Of a DNA stretch of 64,000 nucleotides, positions 1 through 12,389 are shown piece after piece; position 1 is the first letter of the stretch, and each line of letters begins with the position of its first letter. The notes beneath the pieces were generated by a model, which saw only the letters and a program-made list of their open reading frames with translations, ran no database searches and was not told the origin of the DNA. The DNA comes from Monocercomonoides exilis (lineage: Eukaryota; Preaxostyla; Oxymonadida; Polymastigidae). The DNA is taken from contig LSRY02000017.1 of NCBI GenBank assembly GCA_001643675.2, positions 744,001 through 808,000 on the forward strand. The letters are read 5' to 3'. Position numbers and translations under genes: made by a program.

Positions 1-1
1 T

Positions 2-3000
2 CGTGCTGGGCGTCCGCAACATGATGCAAGCGGAGAAGGTGTGGTGATTACGTCTCGAACTGAGCTGCAGTATTATCTTTATGTGATGAACGAGCAGCTA
101 CCGATTGAGTCACAGCTTATAACAAGATTGGCCGATCACATCAATGCAGAAGTTGTGCTGGGGAACATTGTGTCATTGTCAGATGCTGTTGAGTTCCTGA
201 AATATTCTTATTTGTATATTAGAATGAGAAAGAATCCAGCATTATATCAAATCGACACGAACGAGGAAGAAGATGAAGATGAAGAGGAGGAAGAAGAAAG
301 CGATGAAGACGAAGACAGCGGAAACAAAGTCAAAAAGGAGAAAGATCCTGTTCTTCGTCGTCTGTACGACTTGGCATACACAGCGCTTGTTGTGCTGAGC
401 CGAGGCGAGCTTGTGGAGTTCCACAGACAAACAGGCAAAGTTCAGCCGCGTGAGAGAGGAAGGATATCGTCACAATATTACATTCTGCCAGAGTCAATGG
501 CTGTCTACAAGGAGCACTTGCGCCCAACACTCGACACAGCTGGACTGATGCGCGTGTTCGCATTGTCGTCGGAGTTCCGCTATATGGCAGTGAGGAAAGA
601 GGAGAAAGAGGCAGTTGCTGCGTTTTTGCAGCGTGTACCTGTACCTGTGATGGAAGACCCTGGCGACAGTCTTGCTAAAATCATTGTTCTTCTCCAGTCG
701 CACATTGCTAGGCTTCCCCTAGCAGGCTCTCCTCTTCTGGCAGACACTGTCTACATCACTCAGTCTGCATCACGTATCATGCGAGCGCTGTTTGAGCTGA
801 CTCTGTTGGAAGGCTGGGCGCAGCTGGCACTGAACACACTCAACCTGGCAAAGTCGGTACAGAGGCGGATGTGGACAACAGAATGTCCTCTGAGGCAGTT
901 CCCAGCCATTCCAAACAAGGCGATTTTGATTCTTGAGCGATCAAACACTCCATTTGAGCAGATTGCGCAGCTGTCTGAGGAGCAGCTGAGGTCTCTTCTC
1001 GGAGGCTCATTCACTGGCGATGCTGGACGAGGAAGCGGAAACATAGTGAGGAAGACGTGCCAAGCTATAAAGAAGGTACCACGTGTAACATGTTCTCTTC
1101 GTGTACTTCCGTGGACTCGCTCTGTGCTACGGATGGAGCTTGCAGTGCTGGCTGACTTTGCGTGGGATGAAGAGGTGCACGGGAGAAGCGAGCTGTTCTG
1201 GCTGTTCATTGAAGACGGTGATGGAGAAAGGATCCTGCACAAGGAGTGCTTCTCGCTGACCTCTCTGAACACAGAAGAAGAGAGAGAAATGACGATCTAT
1301 GTGAATGTTCTCGATCCTCTTCCACCGCAGTATTTCCTGCGAATCATGAGCGACCGCTGGATCTGCCCAGATTGTGTCATTCCCATCCCATTCAGAAACC
1401 TGATTCTGCCTCCGCTGTGTCCTCCTCTTCGTTCACTGGACGACACACGCACAATGCCAATCAACACAGCCCTGCGCAATCCACTCTATCAAAACCTCTT
1501 CTCGGGAATGCTGGACCATTTCTGGGACAAAGAATACAGAGTACAGAAGACAAAGGAGCTTGCCAAAGAAACAAGCAACAAATACGATGATTCCAATGGA
1601 CGGATGGATATTGAGGATGAAAGTGGTCATAGCTCAGCTGCAGCTCAGCATGCAACAACAGTTGTTCCTCCTTCTGTGCGATTTGGAGGCGAGTGGGGTT
1701 GGGGTCTTAGTGCGAACGAAATGGGATGCTGTTCTTCCTCTTTCAAAGCATTCAACGCACTCCAAAGACAGGTCTTTGCCTCTGTCTATCACGAAGACAG
1801 CAACATTCTTATTGCAGCACCACCAGGTTCAGGAAAGACTGTATGCGCTGAACTTTCAATGCTGCGAGCGCTGAGGCTGACTGGTGTGTTTGAATCGCGC
1901 TCACAGCCATCTGCAGCAACAGTGCCTATTTCGCGTATAGTGTATGTGGCAGCCTCACAAGAGAGATGCGTAACACGATATGATAGATGGAGGTCGCTGT
2001 TTGGAGTGGGTGTGGGCTGCAAAGTGTCGCTTCTCACAGGGGATTCCACTTCAGACAATGCTCTTGTTCGATCGTCACACATCATTGTGTCGACTGCAGA
2101 GAATTGGGATGCTGTGGCTCGCCGCTGGAAAAAGATCAAGACAACACCAGTGGTCTGCTTGCTCATCATTGATGGACTGCAGTATCTGAACACTGTCCCT
2201 GCGGGACCGTTTATTGAGTCAGTGGTGGTGCGAGCGAGGATGAATGCTGCGTTGAATCCAGACAGCATCATCAAGACGCGTATTGTTGCGCTTTCTGTTC
2301 CTCTGATGGATTCAGTGAGCATGGCAGACTGGTTGGGAGTCACTTCACAGAACACTTACTGTTTCAGGACAGACGCAAGAGACATTGATATCAAGATGCA
2401 CTATGCTGCGTTTGATTCATATGATCCTTCTGAAAGGCAGCTTTCCATGTCTCGTCCATCATACACCATTCTCCGCACTTTCGCTTCGTCGTCGCCTGCA
2501 ATGCTGTTTGTTCCAGGAACACCACAGGCTCGTCTGGCGGCTGTGGATGTGCTGAACTTTGCATCGGCGGATGGCATTCCATTTGGATTTATTGGATCAT
2601 CTCATTCGTCAGACATATTGAGACGCATGATGAATTACGTTGGATTACATACTTCTGATATCAAAGATGAAAATGAAAGTGATATTGGGAAAGATGGAAA
2701 TTCGAATAAAATGATTCCTGATGACGATGATTCAGCATCAGCATCTTCTTCTTCACAGAAATTTGGAAAAGGCAAAGAAAGCGGAAGCGTCAAAGCTCCA
2801 GTTTTAACACGACTTCTCCACCGACTTCTTGAATCTCCTGACTACTATCGCATTCTTCTGTGCTCACCCAGTCTGGCAGACAGAGAGCTTGCTTCACACA
2901 TTATCACTTCACCAGACGCCGCTGCTACAACAGGCACTTTCCCTGTCTTTCTCCGTGCGCTTGCTGGAGCTGGTGTGGCTCTTCTGTACGATGGCCAACC

Positions 3001-4705
3001 GCCAGCTGTCCAGCAGACGCTCCGGTTTTTGTATCGCGCTGGCTTCCTCCGCCTTCTTATTCTTCCACACTCTCATGCTGGCTTGCTGGGTGCTGAGCGG
3101 GCAAAGCTTGTTGTTGTGGCTGGGGCAACCGTGTTTGACACACACGCTCGAAGACAAGTCGATCTGCCTCCGACTGATTTGTACCAAATTCTCGGAAGGG
3201 CTGGGCGATATGGCTGTGATGATAGGGCAGATGTATGCGTTCTGCTTCAAATGTCCAAAAGAGAAGTGTATCGCCGCTTTGTGAACGACCCACTGCCGAT
3301 CGAGTCGCAACTGCCGATGCAGCTTGAAGACATCCTCAACACACAGATTGCTGCTTCTTCGATTGTGGATGTTGGCGGAGCAGTGAACTACCTCACTTGG
3401 ACGTATTTATACAGAAGATTGACACAGAATCCTATTCTTTACGGTATCGCAGGCTCAACAAATGATCACATTTCAGATTACTTGAGTGAGCTTGTGGAAA
3501 CAAGGATTGAATCACTGGCGAAATCCAAGTGCATTGACTTAGATTCTGACGATTTGTCTGTTTCACCTCTTAACTTGGGTGTTGTTGCTTCGTATTACAA
3601 TATATCTTGCGGAACGATGACGCTCTTTTCTTCCTTGACTCAGCATGCCCGTATTCATGTTCTGCTGACAGCTGTCTCTTCAGCACAAGAATTTGATTCT
3701 GTTGTTGTCAGACACGGTGAACCGACTTTCCTATCTCGATTAGCTGCACACGTTGATATGGCCACGCGTTCAACTCACTTCGACGATTCGCACGTGAAGG
3801 TGGCTATTCTTATGCAGTCGCACTTCTCACGCCTTTCTCTTCCAGATGCGATGCTGTGTGACTTGCGTGAGATTCTGCCTGTCGGTCTGAAGCTGACACA
3901 CGCCACAGTTGATGTGCTTGCATCGAGTGGCTGGCTGCGCCCGTGTCTGAAAGCGATGGAGCTCTCGCAGATGATTGTGCAAGGGCTGCGTGAAGACGAA
4001 CCTCATCTGCTTCTTCAACTGCCGCATTTAACTGTGGCACACTGCGAGGCACTGAAAGCAAAAGGCAAAGTTGTTGACTGGGATGGATTTGCTGAAATGG
4101 ATGACGATTTGAGAGAAGAATGCTTGTCTGGTCTTTCTCAGGCTCAAATAGGAGACATTGCAAAGCTTACGAATCATTACAACGCATTGGATGTGGAGTT
4201 TGCTTTGAGAGATGCTGCAACTGCAATGAAAAAGAGAAAGAGGAAGTCAAGCAACGAAGAAGACAACGAAGCTGATGAAGACAATGGCGAAATCAAAACA
4301 TTCCAACCCGAATCAATCATAAGCTTGCTTGTCAATGTTATACGCGACGAAGACGATGAAGAAGAGGAAGAAGAAGGAATTGACGAGGCAAATGCTTCAA
4401 AGACTCGCCAAAGACCAGCAGTTGCCATTGACACACGCGTGCATGCTCCACGCTTTCCGAAGGCTAAAGAAGAGCTTTGGTGGCTTGTGGTTGGTGAAAA
4501 GAAAGAAGGTATTCTATGCACAATTAAGAGTTCTATGCTCAACAAAAGCAGAAATGAAATTGAGCTTCAATTTGCCGCTCCGAAGACACCTGGAATGCAC
4601 ACGTACACGCTTTATCTCATGTGCGATTCATACAAAGGATGGGACAGAGAATGCGATCTTGTATTTAACGTGGCAGAAACTGAATCTAAAATGGACGAAG
4701 AGTAA
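2..4705 (+). CDS. BRR2: U5 snRNP helicase Brr2 (SNRNP200-like), 3' part
   Basis: ATP-dependent RNA helicase that unwinds U4/U6 during spliceosome activation. The window opens inside motif VI of the first helicase cassette: the open frame from base 2 reads RAGRPQHDASGEGVV, so the 5' end lies off-window and the Met at 41 is not the start. Counting from 41, a first Sec63-like unit opens with NEQLPIESQL at about 17. The second cassette has Walker A PPGSGKT at 594-600 and motif VI QILGRAGRYG near 1052. A second Sec63 unit opens with NDPLPIESQLP and ends in an Ig-like fold (LWWLVVGEKKEG, YTLYLMCDSYKGWD). Motif II of the second cassette reads LLIIDGLQYL, so the DExH Glu and His are missing. This fits a regulatory, catalytically weak C-terminal cassette. 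Acidic runs interrupt both Sec63 units. No intron is seen in 4.7 kb. The tandem-cassette layout makes Brr2 more likely than Slh1/ASCC3, but that paralogue is not excluded. Confidence 0.9.
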   Translation, partial: RAGRPQHDASGEGVVITSRTELQYYLYVMNEQLPIESQLITRLADHINAEVVLGNIVSLSDAVEFLKYSYLYIRMRKNPALYQIDTNEEEDEDEEEEEESDEDEDSGNKVKKEKDPVLRRLYDLAYTALVVLSRGELVEFHRQTGKVQPRERGRISSQYYILPESMAVYKEHLRPTLDTAGLMRVFALSSEFRYMAVRKEEKEAVAAFLQRVPVPVMEDPGDSLAKIIVLLQSHIARLPLAGSPLLADTVYITQSASRIMRALFELTLLEGWAQLALNTLNLAKSVQRRMWTTECPLRQFPAIPNKAILILERSNTPFEQIAQLSEEQLRSLLGGSFTGDAGRGSGNIVRKTCQAIKKVPRVTCSLRVLPWTRSVLRMELAVLADFAWDEEVHGRSELFWLFIEDGDGERILHKECFSLTSLNTEEEREMTIYVNVLDPLPPQYFLRIMSDRWICPDCVIPIPFRNLILPPLCPPLRSLDDTRTMPINTALRNPLYQNLFSGMLDHFWDKEYRVQKTKELAKETSNKYDDSNGRMDIEDESGHSSAAAQHATTVVPPSVRFGGEWGWGLSANEMGCCSSSFKAFNALQRQVFASVYHEDSNILIAAPPGSGKTVCAELSMLRALRLTGVFESRSQPSAATVPISRIVYVAASQERCVTRYDRWRSLFGVGVGCKVSLLTGDSTSDNALVRSSHIIVSTAENWDAVARRWKKIKTTPVVCLLIIDGLQYLNTVPAGPFIESVVVRARMNAALNPDSIIKTRIVALSVPLMDSVSMADWLGVTSQNTYCFRTDARDIDIKMHYAAFDSYDPSERQLSMSRPSYTILRTFASSSPAMLFVPGTPQARLAAVDVLNFASADGIPFGFIGSSHSSDILRRMMNYVGLHTSDIKDENESDIGKDGNSNKMIPDDDDSASASSSSQKFGKGKESGSVKAPVLTRLLHRLLESPDYYRILLCSPSLADRELASHIITSPDAAATTGTFPVFLRALAGAGVALLYDGQPPAVQQTLRFLYRAGFLRLLILPHSHAGLLGAERAKLVVVAGATVFDTHARRQVDLPPTDLYQILGRAGRYGCDDRADVCVLLQMSKREVYRRFVNDPLPIESQLPMQLEDILNTQIAASSIVDVGGAVNYLTWTYLYRRLTQNPILYGIAGSTNDHISDYLSELVETRIESLAKSKCIDLDSDDLSVSPLNLGVVASYYNISCGTMTLFSSLTQHARIHVLLTAVSSAQEFDSVVVRHGEPTFLSRLAAHVDMATRSTHFDDSHVKVAILMQSHFSRLSLPDAMLCDLREILPVGLKLTHATVDVLASSGWLRPCLKAMELSQMIVQGLREDEPHLLLQLPHLTVAHCEALKAKGKVVDWDGFAEMDDDLREECLSGLSQAQIGDIAKLTNHYNALDVEFALRDAATAMKKRKRKSSNEEDNEADEDNGEIKTFQPESIISLLVNVIRDEDDEEEEEEGIDEANASKTRQRPAVAIDTRVHAPRFPKAKEELWWLVVGEKKEGILCTIKSSMLNKSRNEIELQFAAPKTPGMHTYTLYLMCDSYKGWDRECDLVFNVAETESKMDEE

Positions 4706-5131
4706 AGATTGTACATGAATATTTTAAATAATAACATTTTAAAATACAGGAAATTACGAAAGGAGATTTGAGGAATGCTTGATGTCAATTCACCAATGAT
4801 ATGAGCTCTAATAAAAAAAAAAATAAACATCTATTTCTTCCTTTTGGCTGTTTTCCGAATTGTAGGATATGCAGAAAAATTTATGGATTTGGTTCATTCA
4901 TGGTTGAACAATTTCAACTCAAGCGAATGCATTCACTTTGAGAAATCCGTTTTAAATCAGCAAAAGTTTTTTCATTCTTTCTCTTATTATTACTTGAATA
5001 CACCTCACATTTCATTTTAAAATATTAAAACAATCAAAATAATAGTTTATCCAATTGATTCTTTTTTCTGAGTATTTTCATTCATAAAAACATGTTTCAA
5101 AAATAAATATATAAATCAAAAAATACTCACT
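4706..5131. other. Intergenic spacer between converging genes
   Basis: AT-rich spacer between the stop codon of the Brr2 gene and the stop codon of the convergent taspase gene. It contains several A/T runs that could serve as 3' ends. No coding or RNA feature is seen. Confidence 0.6.
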
Positions 5132-7155
5132 TTATGAAGAAGGAAAGTGGAAGCGGGAACTTCCAATTTCAATGGAATAGCAACCAATTTGTCCAGTTTT
5201 GGATTTTTCCATTGTTGGAATTGAAGAAGTGAGTGAAGATGACTGCGAAAGAAGAGAAGATGGTAACGAATGTGCTGCTGAAGTGAAAAAAGTTGACTTT
5301 GAAGAGGTTGGAGGCGAAGCGATATGAACAATTGAAGGGGTTTCTGAAAGATGGGAGACAAATCCAAAAGGAAAGGAAGTAGTTGTAAAGACAGAAGAAA
5401 GCTCAAAACATCCACATCCTGTTTCTTTGTCTCCATTTAAAGTTAAGCAAAGTACACCACATTGGCGTTGAGATAAAGAGGAATTTGCCAATGAACCAAT
5501 TTTCCAGGGTTCATCATTGATTCGCCTCAGAGGAGGTAAGCTGAGAAAACTGTGCTCTATTCGAGACTTTATTAGATTCGTTGAGTTAACATGCGGATCA
5601 GAAGAAGAGCAAGAGCGATTAATGATGTCAGAAGCGATTGTTTTTGATAAAAGAGTTTGCGTGATCTCTTCTCCACACCCAGAAATACAGCAACAAACTC
5701 CAAGCAATGGATCGCTTGATTCTATTTCACTATCATTATCCTCTTCACTTCCTTGATTGAAATCGATAAAAGTATCTTTTTTCGTTTTCGTATCTTTTAA
5801 TTCATTGTCTTTCGAGCAAAGCTCACTCCTTTTTAATTCTTTACCAAAGTCATCTTCAAAATCATAGGAATTCATTTTTCGATGCTTTAGATTTAGATCA
5901 TCTTCTGAATCCAAATTCTCAATGATTTCAAACAAAGAATTCTTTTGATCCAATTTTCTCTCTTTTCTCTTCTCAACCTTTTTATTTGAAGGCTCTTTGC
6001 TTAAAACAAAAGGAGAAGTCTCAGCCCATATGCCAGCTCCAAATGTTGCCACATCGCCAATTCTTCCGCAATCTCGTAGCAAAATTCCACCCGTTGAAGC
6101 TCCTGCACACACTTTTCCGTTCCTGCAAAATTCAACATACATCAAATACAAAAATAAAAAATTTCTCAAAGCACACCAATCAATGCAAATTGCTCCTACG
6201 GTATCAAAGCTCTCATTCTTGACCGCATCAACTTGTTTTAATTGATCAGTATCTTCAAAATTATATCTTCTGATTCCTCTATTTGAATCGCTACTTCCTT
6301 TCATTGTTTCATCCTCTTTAATTTTTGCATTTGTCTTTTCTTTTAAAATGCTAAACTTCTGAAACAATTCTTTCGAACGGGGTGAAATCAACCTAACGTC
6401 ATCTTATAGAATCAATAATTTTGTTGAGCACTTTATTTAAATTTGAAATAGAAATAATTAATGAGCCTCAAACCGACAACTTCCAATCCATGCGAAGCTG
6501 CATATTTTTTCGCTCCTTCACCAACAAGCATTTGTGGTGCAACAAGTCCAATTTCAGAGTAAAAACTTTTTTCTGTTTGGGCGATTTTGTGTGCAACCTC
6601 AATTGGATGGGTTACACCTTTGCAGCATTTGAAAAAAAAGAAAAGTTATTATTTTGAAATTTAATAGAAGCGCGCAAACAGTGACAAACCTGAAAGCGCA
6701 CCAACTGATCCAAATCCAGGTAAATTTGAAAACTGAACAGAAGAGTTTTTATCTGTCGATAATGAAATCTGAGAATACATCAAAGACGCTTCGCACTCAA
6801 CACTTCCTTCTACAGTTAGATTTGATCCACATCCAGCGTTAACAATGCCACTTGACTGTAAGTTAAATACATTTCAAAAAAAAAAAAAAAAAAAAAAACC
6901 ACAACCTCCAAATATTTAATCGATTCCAAAACTGCACATTCGCAAGAGCCCACCTTTTCGCAAAAATGGTGCTTTTAAACTCTTTCATAATTTCAAAAAA
7001 TGACAAACAGATGAAAAAAGAGCCTGCTTTCCAACATCCAATGCATTACTTATTAAATCTCGCTTTTTCTTTGCAAGAGGAGCATTTGAATTTGAAGCGC
7101 CAATGTGTAACGCTAGAATATAAGGTTTTGAATTTTTATATTCATTTAAAGACAT
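5132..7155 (-). CDS. TASP1: Taspase-1 (threonine aspartase, Ntn-hydrolase)
   Basis: Ntn-hydrolase of the asparaginase-2 family that cleaves itself and then cuts other proteins after Asp. Six exons read on the minus strand: 7155-7009, 6953-6906, 6855-6690, 6617-6474, 6402-6177 and 6122-5132. All junctions are GT...AG and keep frame, giving about 573 codons. Exon 1 gives LALHIGASNS; exon 3 gives NAGCGSNLTVEGSVECEASL; exon 4 gives MLVGEGAKKYAASHG. The self-cleavage site FDTVGAICID lies in exon 5, with the nucleophile at Thr236, next to the known position in human taspase-1 (Thr234). The frame then continues NGKVCAGASTGGILL and GRIGDVATFGAGIWAE. A long Lys/Asp/Glu/Ser-rich insertion of roughly 120 residues follows the GAGIWAE block, so the protein is longer than the human one (420 aa). 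The 51-bp intron at 6176-6123 has no stop, so an unspliced reading passes through it. Confidence 0.9.
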
Positions 7156-7388
7156 CAGAATGTGAAACCATTTCTATTAAAATCTGAATCCAAAAATTGA
7201 TTTTAACTACTACAACAATAACAATAACGGTAACAACCTTTTTCTTATTAAGACGCTTAAATTAAATAGTTTATCTTTTTTCAACTGAGATATAATAAAA
7301 TTTTCAAATCAGTTGTTTCGCTGTTTAATTGCTATTGAAGCATTTTTGCAGCTATAATCCGAGTGCATACAACTCATATTATTGTGTG

Positions 7389-10300
7389 ATGTCACAATCA
7401 GATAGAGCTGCAGAAATTACCGCATGGTCAACAACAGCATCTATGAAAAGTCAATCTCCTAATTCACAGTCTGTATTTCTTCTCAGAGGATTTATTTTAT
7501 TTTCCATGATACTTTTTATTTTTATATTTACTCAGAAAAGAAGATCTACAAGAGATGTTGAACGAAGAAGTTACAATCACAGAACCTAAAGACGCTTTTA
7601 TTGCTGATTCAAAAAAACATGGAAAAGATAATTTAAAACCAGAATCATCTCGAAAACAAAGAGGAAGATCTTTCTCACCGGCTCCATTAATCAATTCTTT
7701 GATAACAGTTCATTCGCCTAGGTCTGCGGATTATTTTGATAACACAAATACACGCCTGAAACAAAACAAAAAAGGGAAACGCCAAAAGGGGAAATCAGAA
7801 ACTCAAAGTCATTCTTTTCTCAATAACAAGAAAAATGGCATTGTTGATATGCCGCCGTATTCATTGAGAGTCTGCCCCCCGCTTGATTTGTCAAATCTTC
7901 ATCCTCAAAGATCTGTATCTCCAACACTAACTCAAATCCATCCATCACTTGTGATTCCTCAAGAAATGAGCTTACAAAACTCTCAAAGATATTCTATTTT
8001 TTCTCAACGAGCTCCTCTTCCTTACCCAAATAGTCAAACACTCAACTCCGACAGTCCTCGCTCGTCGCATCGACCTCGGCCAAAGCGTAATTCTGTTTCT
8101 TTGACATCTTCTTTGAAAAATAAAACTACAAAAGATGATACGAACGTTGGTGAAGGAGATCAAGATCAAATGCATCTTCTGGAAACTCAAAGAAAATATG
8201 ATGTTTCAAAAAATAATTCGAAAGACGAAACTGAGCCAGTAGAAGGAAAACAACAAGATGGAGAAGTTAAGCAAAAGAACATTTTATACGCATCAAATTC
8301 ATTTGTGTCAGGAAGTCCAAAAACGCTGTACCATCCAACCTCTCCGTTTGTGGAACCTCCGATTTTCTATCTTAATCCTCCTTGCCAAACGTTGTCAAAT
8401 ACAATGAAATCTTCTTCCTCACTTTCTTCATTTCATCAATCTGCTGACACCACACAGAAATTCTATGACAATTTAAGTGTTCCGCCGTCTCCGCCAGACA
8501 TTAGACGTTCTCAAAACGATTCTGTCAGACTCCCTCCAATTGACTCACTTCAATCTTTTGACGACAAACGTCCCCATAGCGATGACAGAGAAATACAAGA
8601 GGAAAGAAATATCTCCTCTCGCGAATTAAAACATGTTCCGTCTGAAGTAGAATCAGACAGATACCGCGTTTCTCTGCACGAAATGGCAAAGAGGGGACAG
8701 ATTCCTTTCACAATCGATTTCAGCGAAGACGAAGAAGGCAACTTTTTCTATGAAGATGAAGAGGGCAATCTGATGATCAGAGCATACGGTGCACGAAAGG
8801 AGATGACTGAAGCCGATGCCAGCAAGACGCTTGAATTGGAACCCCTTTCAAACCCGTCTGCTTCCACTCCATTGTCAGTATCTTCTTTGTTTATGGACAC
8901 ATCTCAACTCACTTCAACACATTCACCATCATTTCATCGAACAAAACACAGTAACGGCAATCGTCGGAAATATCGTTCACCATCTCATTCATCTGCTGGC
9001 GGTCTTTTCAGTGTAAGTTCACGAGAGATAGATCGGGAGCATAGTGCAGATTCCGATAGAGAAGATTCAAGACGAAGAAGCAGAGACAAAGAACGAAGAT
9101 ACATCAAAGAATCATACAGCGTGTCACCAGAAGTTATTAGGGAGCTCTCAATTGGGTCTCTGCAGATGGATGCTCGCCAGCTTTGCTCAGCTGAAGCGCA
9201 GCATCGCTGGGAATTGATACACGGAAGATCTTCAACAGCCTCTCGTGCTTCTCCAAGAAGCAGAAATTCTGGCTCTGTTACAGGGACTCCTTCTCATTCA
9301 CGTTCAATGAATTCCTCACCTTCTACATCTCCCGAGTTTTCTGCTTTGACAGGACGTAATTCACATTTTGGTTCAAATTCCTTATCTGCTTCTATTGCTC
9401 AAAGAGGATTCCATCCGATGCGATCGTTTTCGGAGTCTGCACAAACAGAGAAGCAACATGCTCTCGATGAAAGGGCAGATGAAGATTGGATAACTGCTCT
9501 TTTCAACAAGTTGATAGTGCCAGACGAAGGTCAATGCTATCCTGAAGTTACGGAGAGCATCACAGCATTTAAAAATGAAGGGAAAGAGGAAACGCGGCAA
9601 AAGCTGCAGGAAAAGAGAGAGACCAAATACAAGTTGGAGTCAGCATTTTTGGAGGAGTGGAAGAATCAGGAGGCACAGTTTTCGGAACTTCAAGAGAAAT
9701 ACGAAGAAATTAGGCAAAAGTACGAAGAGCTGAGGGGACATGCAATGGACTTGGGCTCAACGAACGAGAGAGGACTGGAAGAGGCAGAAAGAAATGAGCA
9801 GGAATTGAAGCTGTTGAGAGCCAAAGTCAAACAATTGGAAGCAGAAACGCAGGCAGCACAATCAGAAACAGCGTTCATGAAGACACAGGACAACAACTGG
9901 GAAACTCAATGTAATGAATTGAAGGAGCAGAACAAGGAGTTTAGCGACAATGCAGAAAAATTGCAGCTTCAGCTGAAGAATTATACAGATGAGTTTGCTG
10001 GAAATATTGTTGCATTATCCTCTTTTTCTAAATATTATTTTTCTTTTCCGGCAAATGGCGTAATATTTATTTATTAAATTTTTATTTAATTTTATTAAAC
10101 AATTTTCGAATATTATTTTCCGTAGAATAACTGAAAAAGATGAGAGGATAGCCATGCTGAAGAAAGAAAGAGATGAGCTCAAGAAACTTCTCGCAAAATC
10201 TTGGCTGAAAGAAGAGGAAGTTCAGACAGTGTGGACGATTGAAGACGAGGCGACACGCCTTCTGGCGCCTGCATCGACGCTAATACCGTCCGACTCCTCC

Positions 10301-12389
10301 AATTCGCTTGCCCAGTTTGTGCCACATCTGAAAAATTCGTTTTCGTCAGCATCGCTTCTCCACTCGAAGACACTGCCACTGTCACCATCATCGTCTCATC
10401 TGCGAAGAACTGCAGGATTAACGACGTCTTCAAGCAAACTCTCCATATCCTCTTCAAAATTGACGTTGCAATCTCCCAAAATAAACGATTTGATTTCTTC
10501 AACTTCTTCTTTATCGCCTTTGCAGCATTCACCAATTACGATGTCCCAGTCGCGCGATTTGAGACAGTTGGCAGATGTGCTTATGTTTCCTGAAGGGGAT
10601 CCTCAGCCTACCACTCCTTCATCTCCCCCCAAAAGTGAGGATGTGAAGAACGAAGAAAAGAAGGAAGATGCAAATGCAGAACAGAAAGAAGAGAAAACAG
10701 AAACTGCTAAACAAGATAACAAGCCCACTCCTTTAAACCAATTGGAGAAAGATGAAAACAAAGAGCTTGTTACAGACGAGAAAGAAGATGAGGCTGAAGC
10801 TAAGGAGATATTAAATGCAAAAATGGCAGAAATGAGAGAAAGAATGGAAAAAACGAGGAAAAGAACTGCTCGTTCTGTATCAAAGTCACCACCGAGAAGG
10901 GGAATGTCAACAGAAAACAAGGAAAGCGAAAGGAGCATTGCATCTGCAAGCTCAACAAAGCGGAGAGGAGAAAAAGGAAAGAAAGGAAAAGTCGCAAGCC
11001 GTGAAAGCGGGGAAAAGGAAAAGAAGGCACTCACAGTCGAAGTTTCACCAAGTGAAAAAGAAAAAGAGATGGAAAGTCTGTTGATGAAAATGATTATCAG
11101 GGAGAGAGTGAGAGAAAAAGCGAGAACGAAGAAAGTTGAAATGATTGCAGAAAATGATGTTGTTCCTGTGCTTGATTGGACCGAAGTGAATGAAAATGGA
11201 GTCAGAGGAAGATTTGGTTCTGATAATTACGATTGGAAAGGATTGGTGTGATGCATTATTTGAAATAATATTTCTTTTTTAACGAAGATTTTGATAAATT
11301 TGAATAATTCTTTCAAACTTTGTGTAATTATGCCAAAATTATCGAAAATCTTTCTGTTTATTTTGTAGGGATTTGCAATTGTGAACGTTGGATATTTGAA
11401 AGAAGTTGTTGATGAAAAGGAAGAGACAATTACGGAATATCGCGCAAAGCTGAGAAATATCAGGGTTTTGCTTTATTCATTTATTAATTCATTCAAATTA
11501 ATGATTTGATTTTTTCTTTTTTGGAAAATTATTTTTTACTCATTTAATCAAATTTCAGGAATTGTTTTATGGAATTTGTGGTACACTAAGAAAAGCTGCA
11601 ACAAATTTTGGAGAAAAGCTGAAATTGCTTTTTGACTCTCTGGATAACATTAAGTTGATCAATGATGCACAAACCGTATTCTTTTATCTTCTTCTTGGCA
11701 TTCTTTATTCTTTATTCTTTGTTTTTATTTTATTTTATTTTATTTCTAATTTTTTTTTTTTCGATTTAAACAATATTTAGGTTGATTTATGTTGCCCATA
11801 TTGCCTTCAGCTTTTCAAAGAACCTGTCACATTCATTCCGTGTGGCCACACGCTTTGCAAAATATGTGCGTACAGAACGGGGAAAGCAGGCAAAACGCAA
11901 TGTCCTCTTTGCTCTGATTGCGTTACAAGAGGATTTGTGAAGAACTTTATTGTGGAGTCACTTTCATCAAGAGAAGAGGTTAAGAGGCAAAAAATACAAG
12001 TGTGCAATGAAAATATTTCCACTTGTGAACAAATTTGAAGAAACAATTCACAGTTTATTTATGCTTAATTTTTTATTTAAGAAATGAGATTTCTTTTTTC
12101 TTTTCTTTCTTTTTTTTTAAGTTTGAAATTAAAAAAAATAACATTTGTTTTATTACTTTATGAACTGATTACTGGCTTCAATTTTAAGGAATGTCTTCTT
12201 GGAGCATGTCAACTTGAAGAGATAAGAAATGATCTTATTCATCAAGCAAAACTTCTTCCATCACCTGAGGAATCGTCTTTAGAAGTTCTCTCTTTAGGAA
12301 TTACTGCAGAAGAGCGCGAGGCTGCCATGAGAAAAGAAATGAACAGCGGAGAGCTTTGCTACGATGATGATGATGATGATATTGGCTAG
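7389..12389 (+). CDS. Ser-rich coiled-coil protein with C-terminal RING finger
   Basis: Probable E3 ubiquitin ligase, inferred from the RING. Seven exons fit GT...AG and keep one frame for 1430 codons: 7389-7468, 7536-9992, 10126-11245, 11369-11464, 11559-11675, 11781-11999 and 12189-12389. The first 650 or so residues are low-complexity Ser/Pro/Arg-rich. A coiled coil follows (bases 9590-9990, EEIRQKYEELRGHAMDL), then a basic/acidic Ser-rich linker. The C3HC4 RING is in exon 6: CPYC, then PCGHTLCKIC and CPLC, followed by FVKNFIVESL. The RING is at the C-terminal end, unlike TRIM proteins where it is N-terminal. The protein ends in an acidic Asp run. The first exon is the least certain part: the donor used (GTCTGT) was chosen because it keeps frame with the AG at 7535. 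No named orthologue is recognised. Confidence 0.8.

Noticed and set aside
4177-4545. Ser-rich minus-strand frame under the Brr2 acidic tail
   Set aside because: It is the antisense of GAA/GAC codons of the helicase gene.
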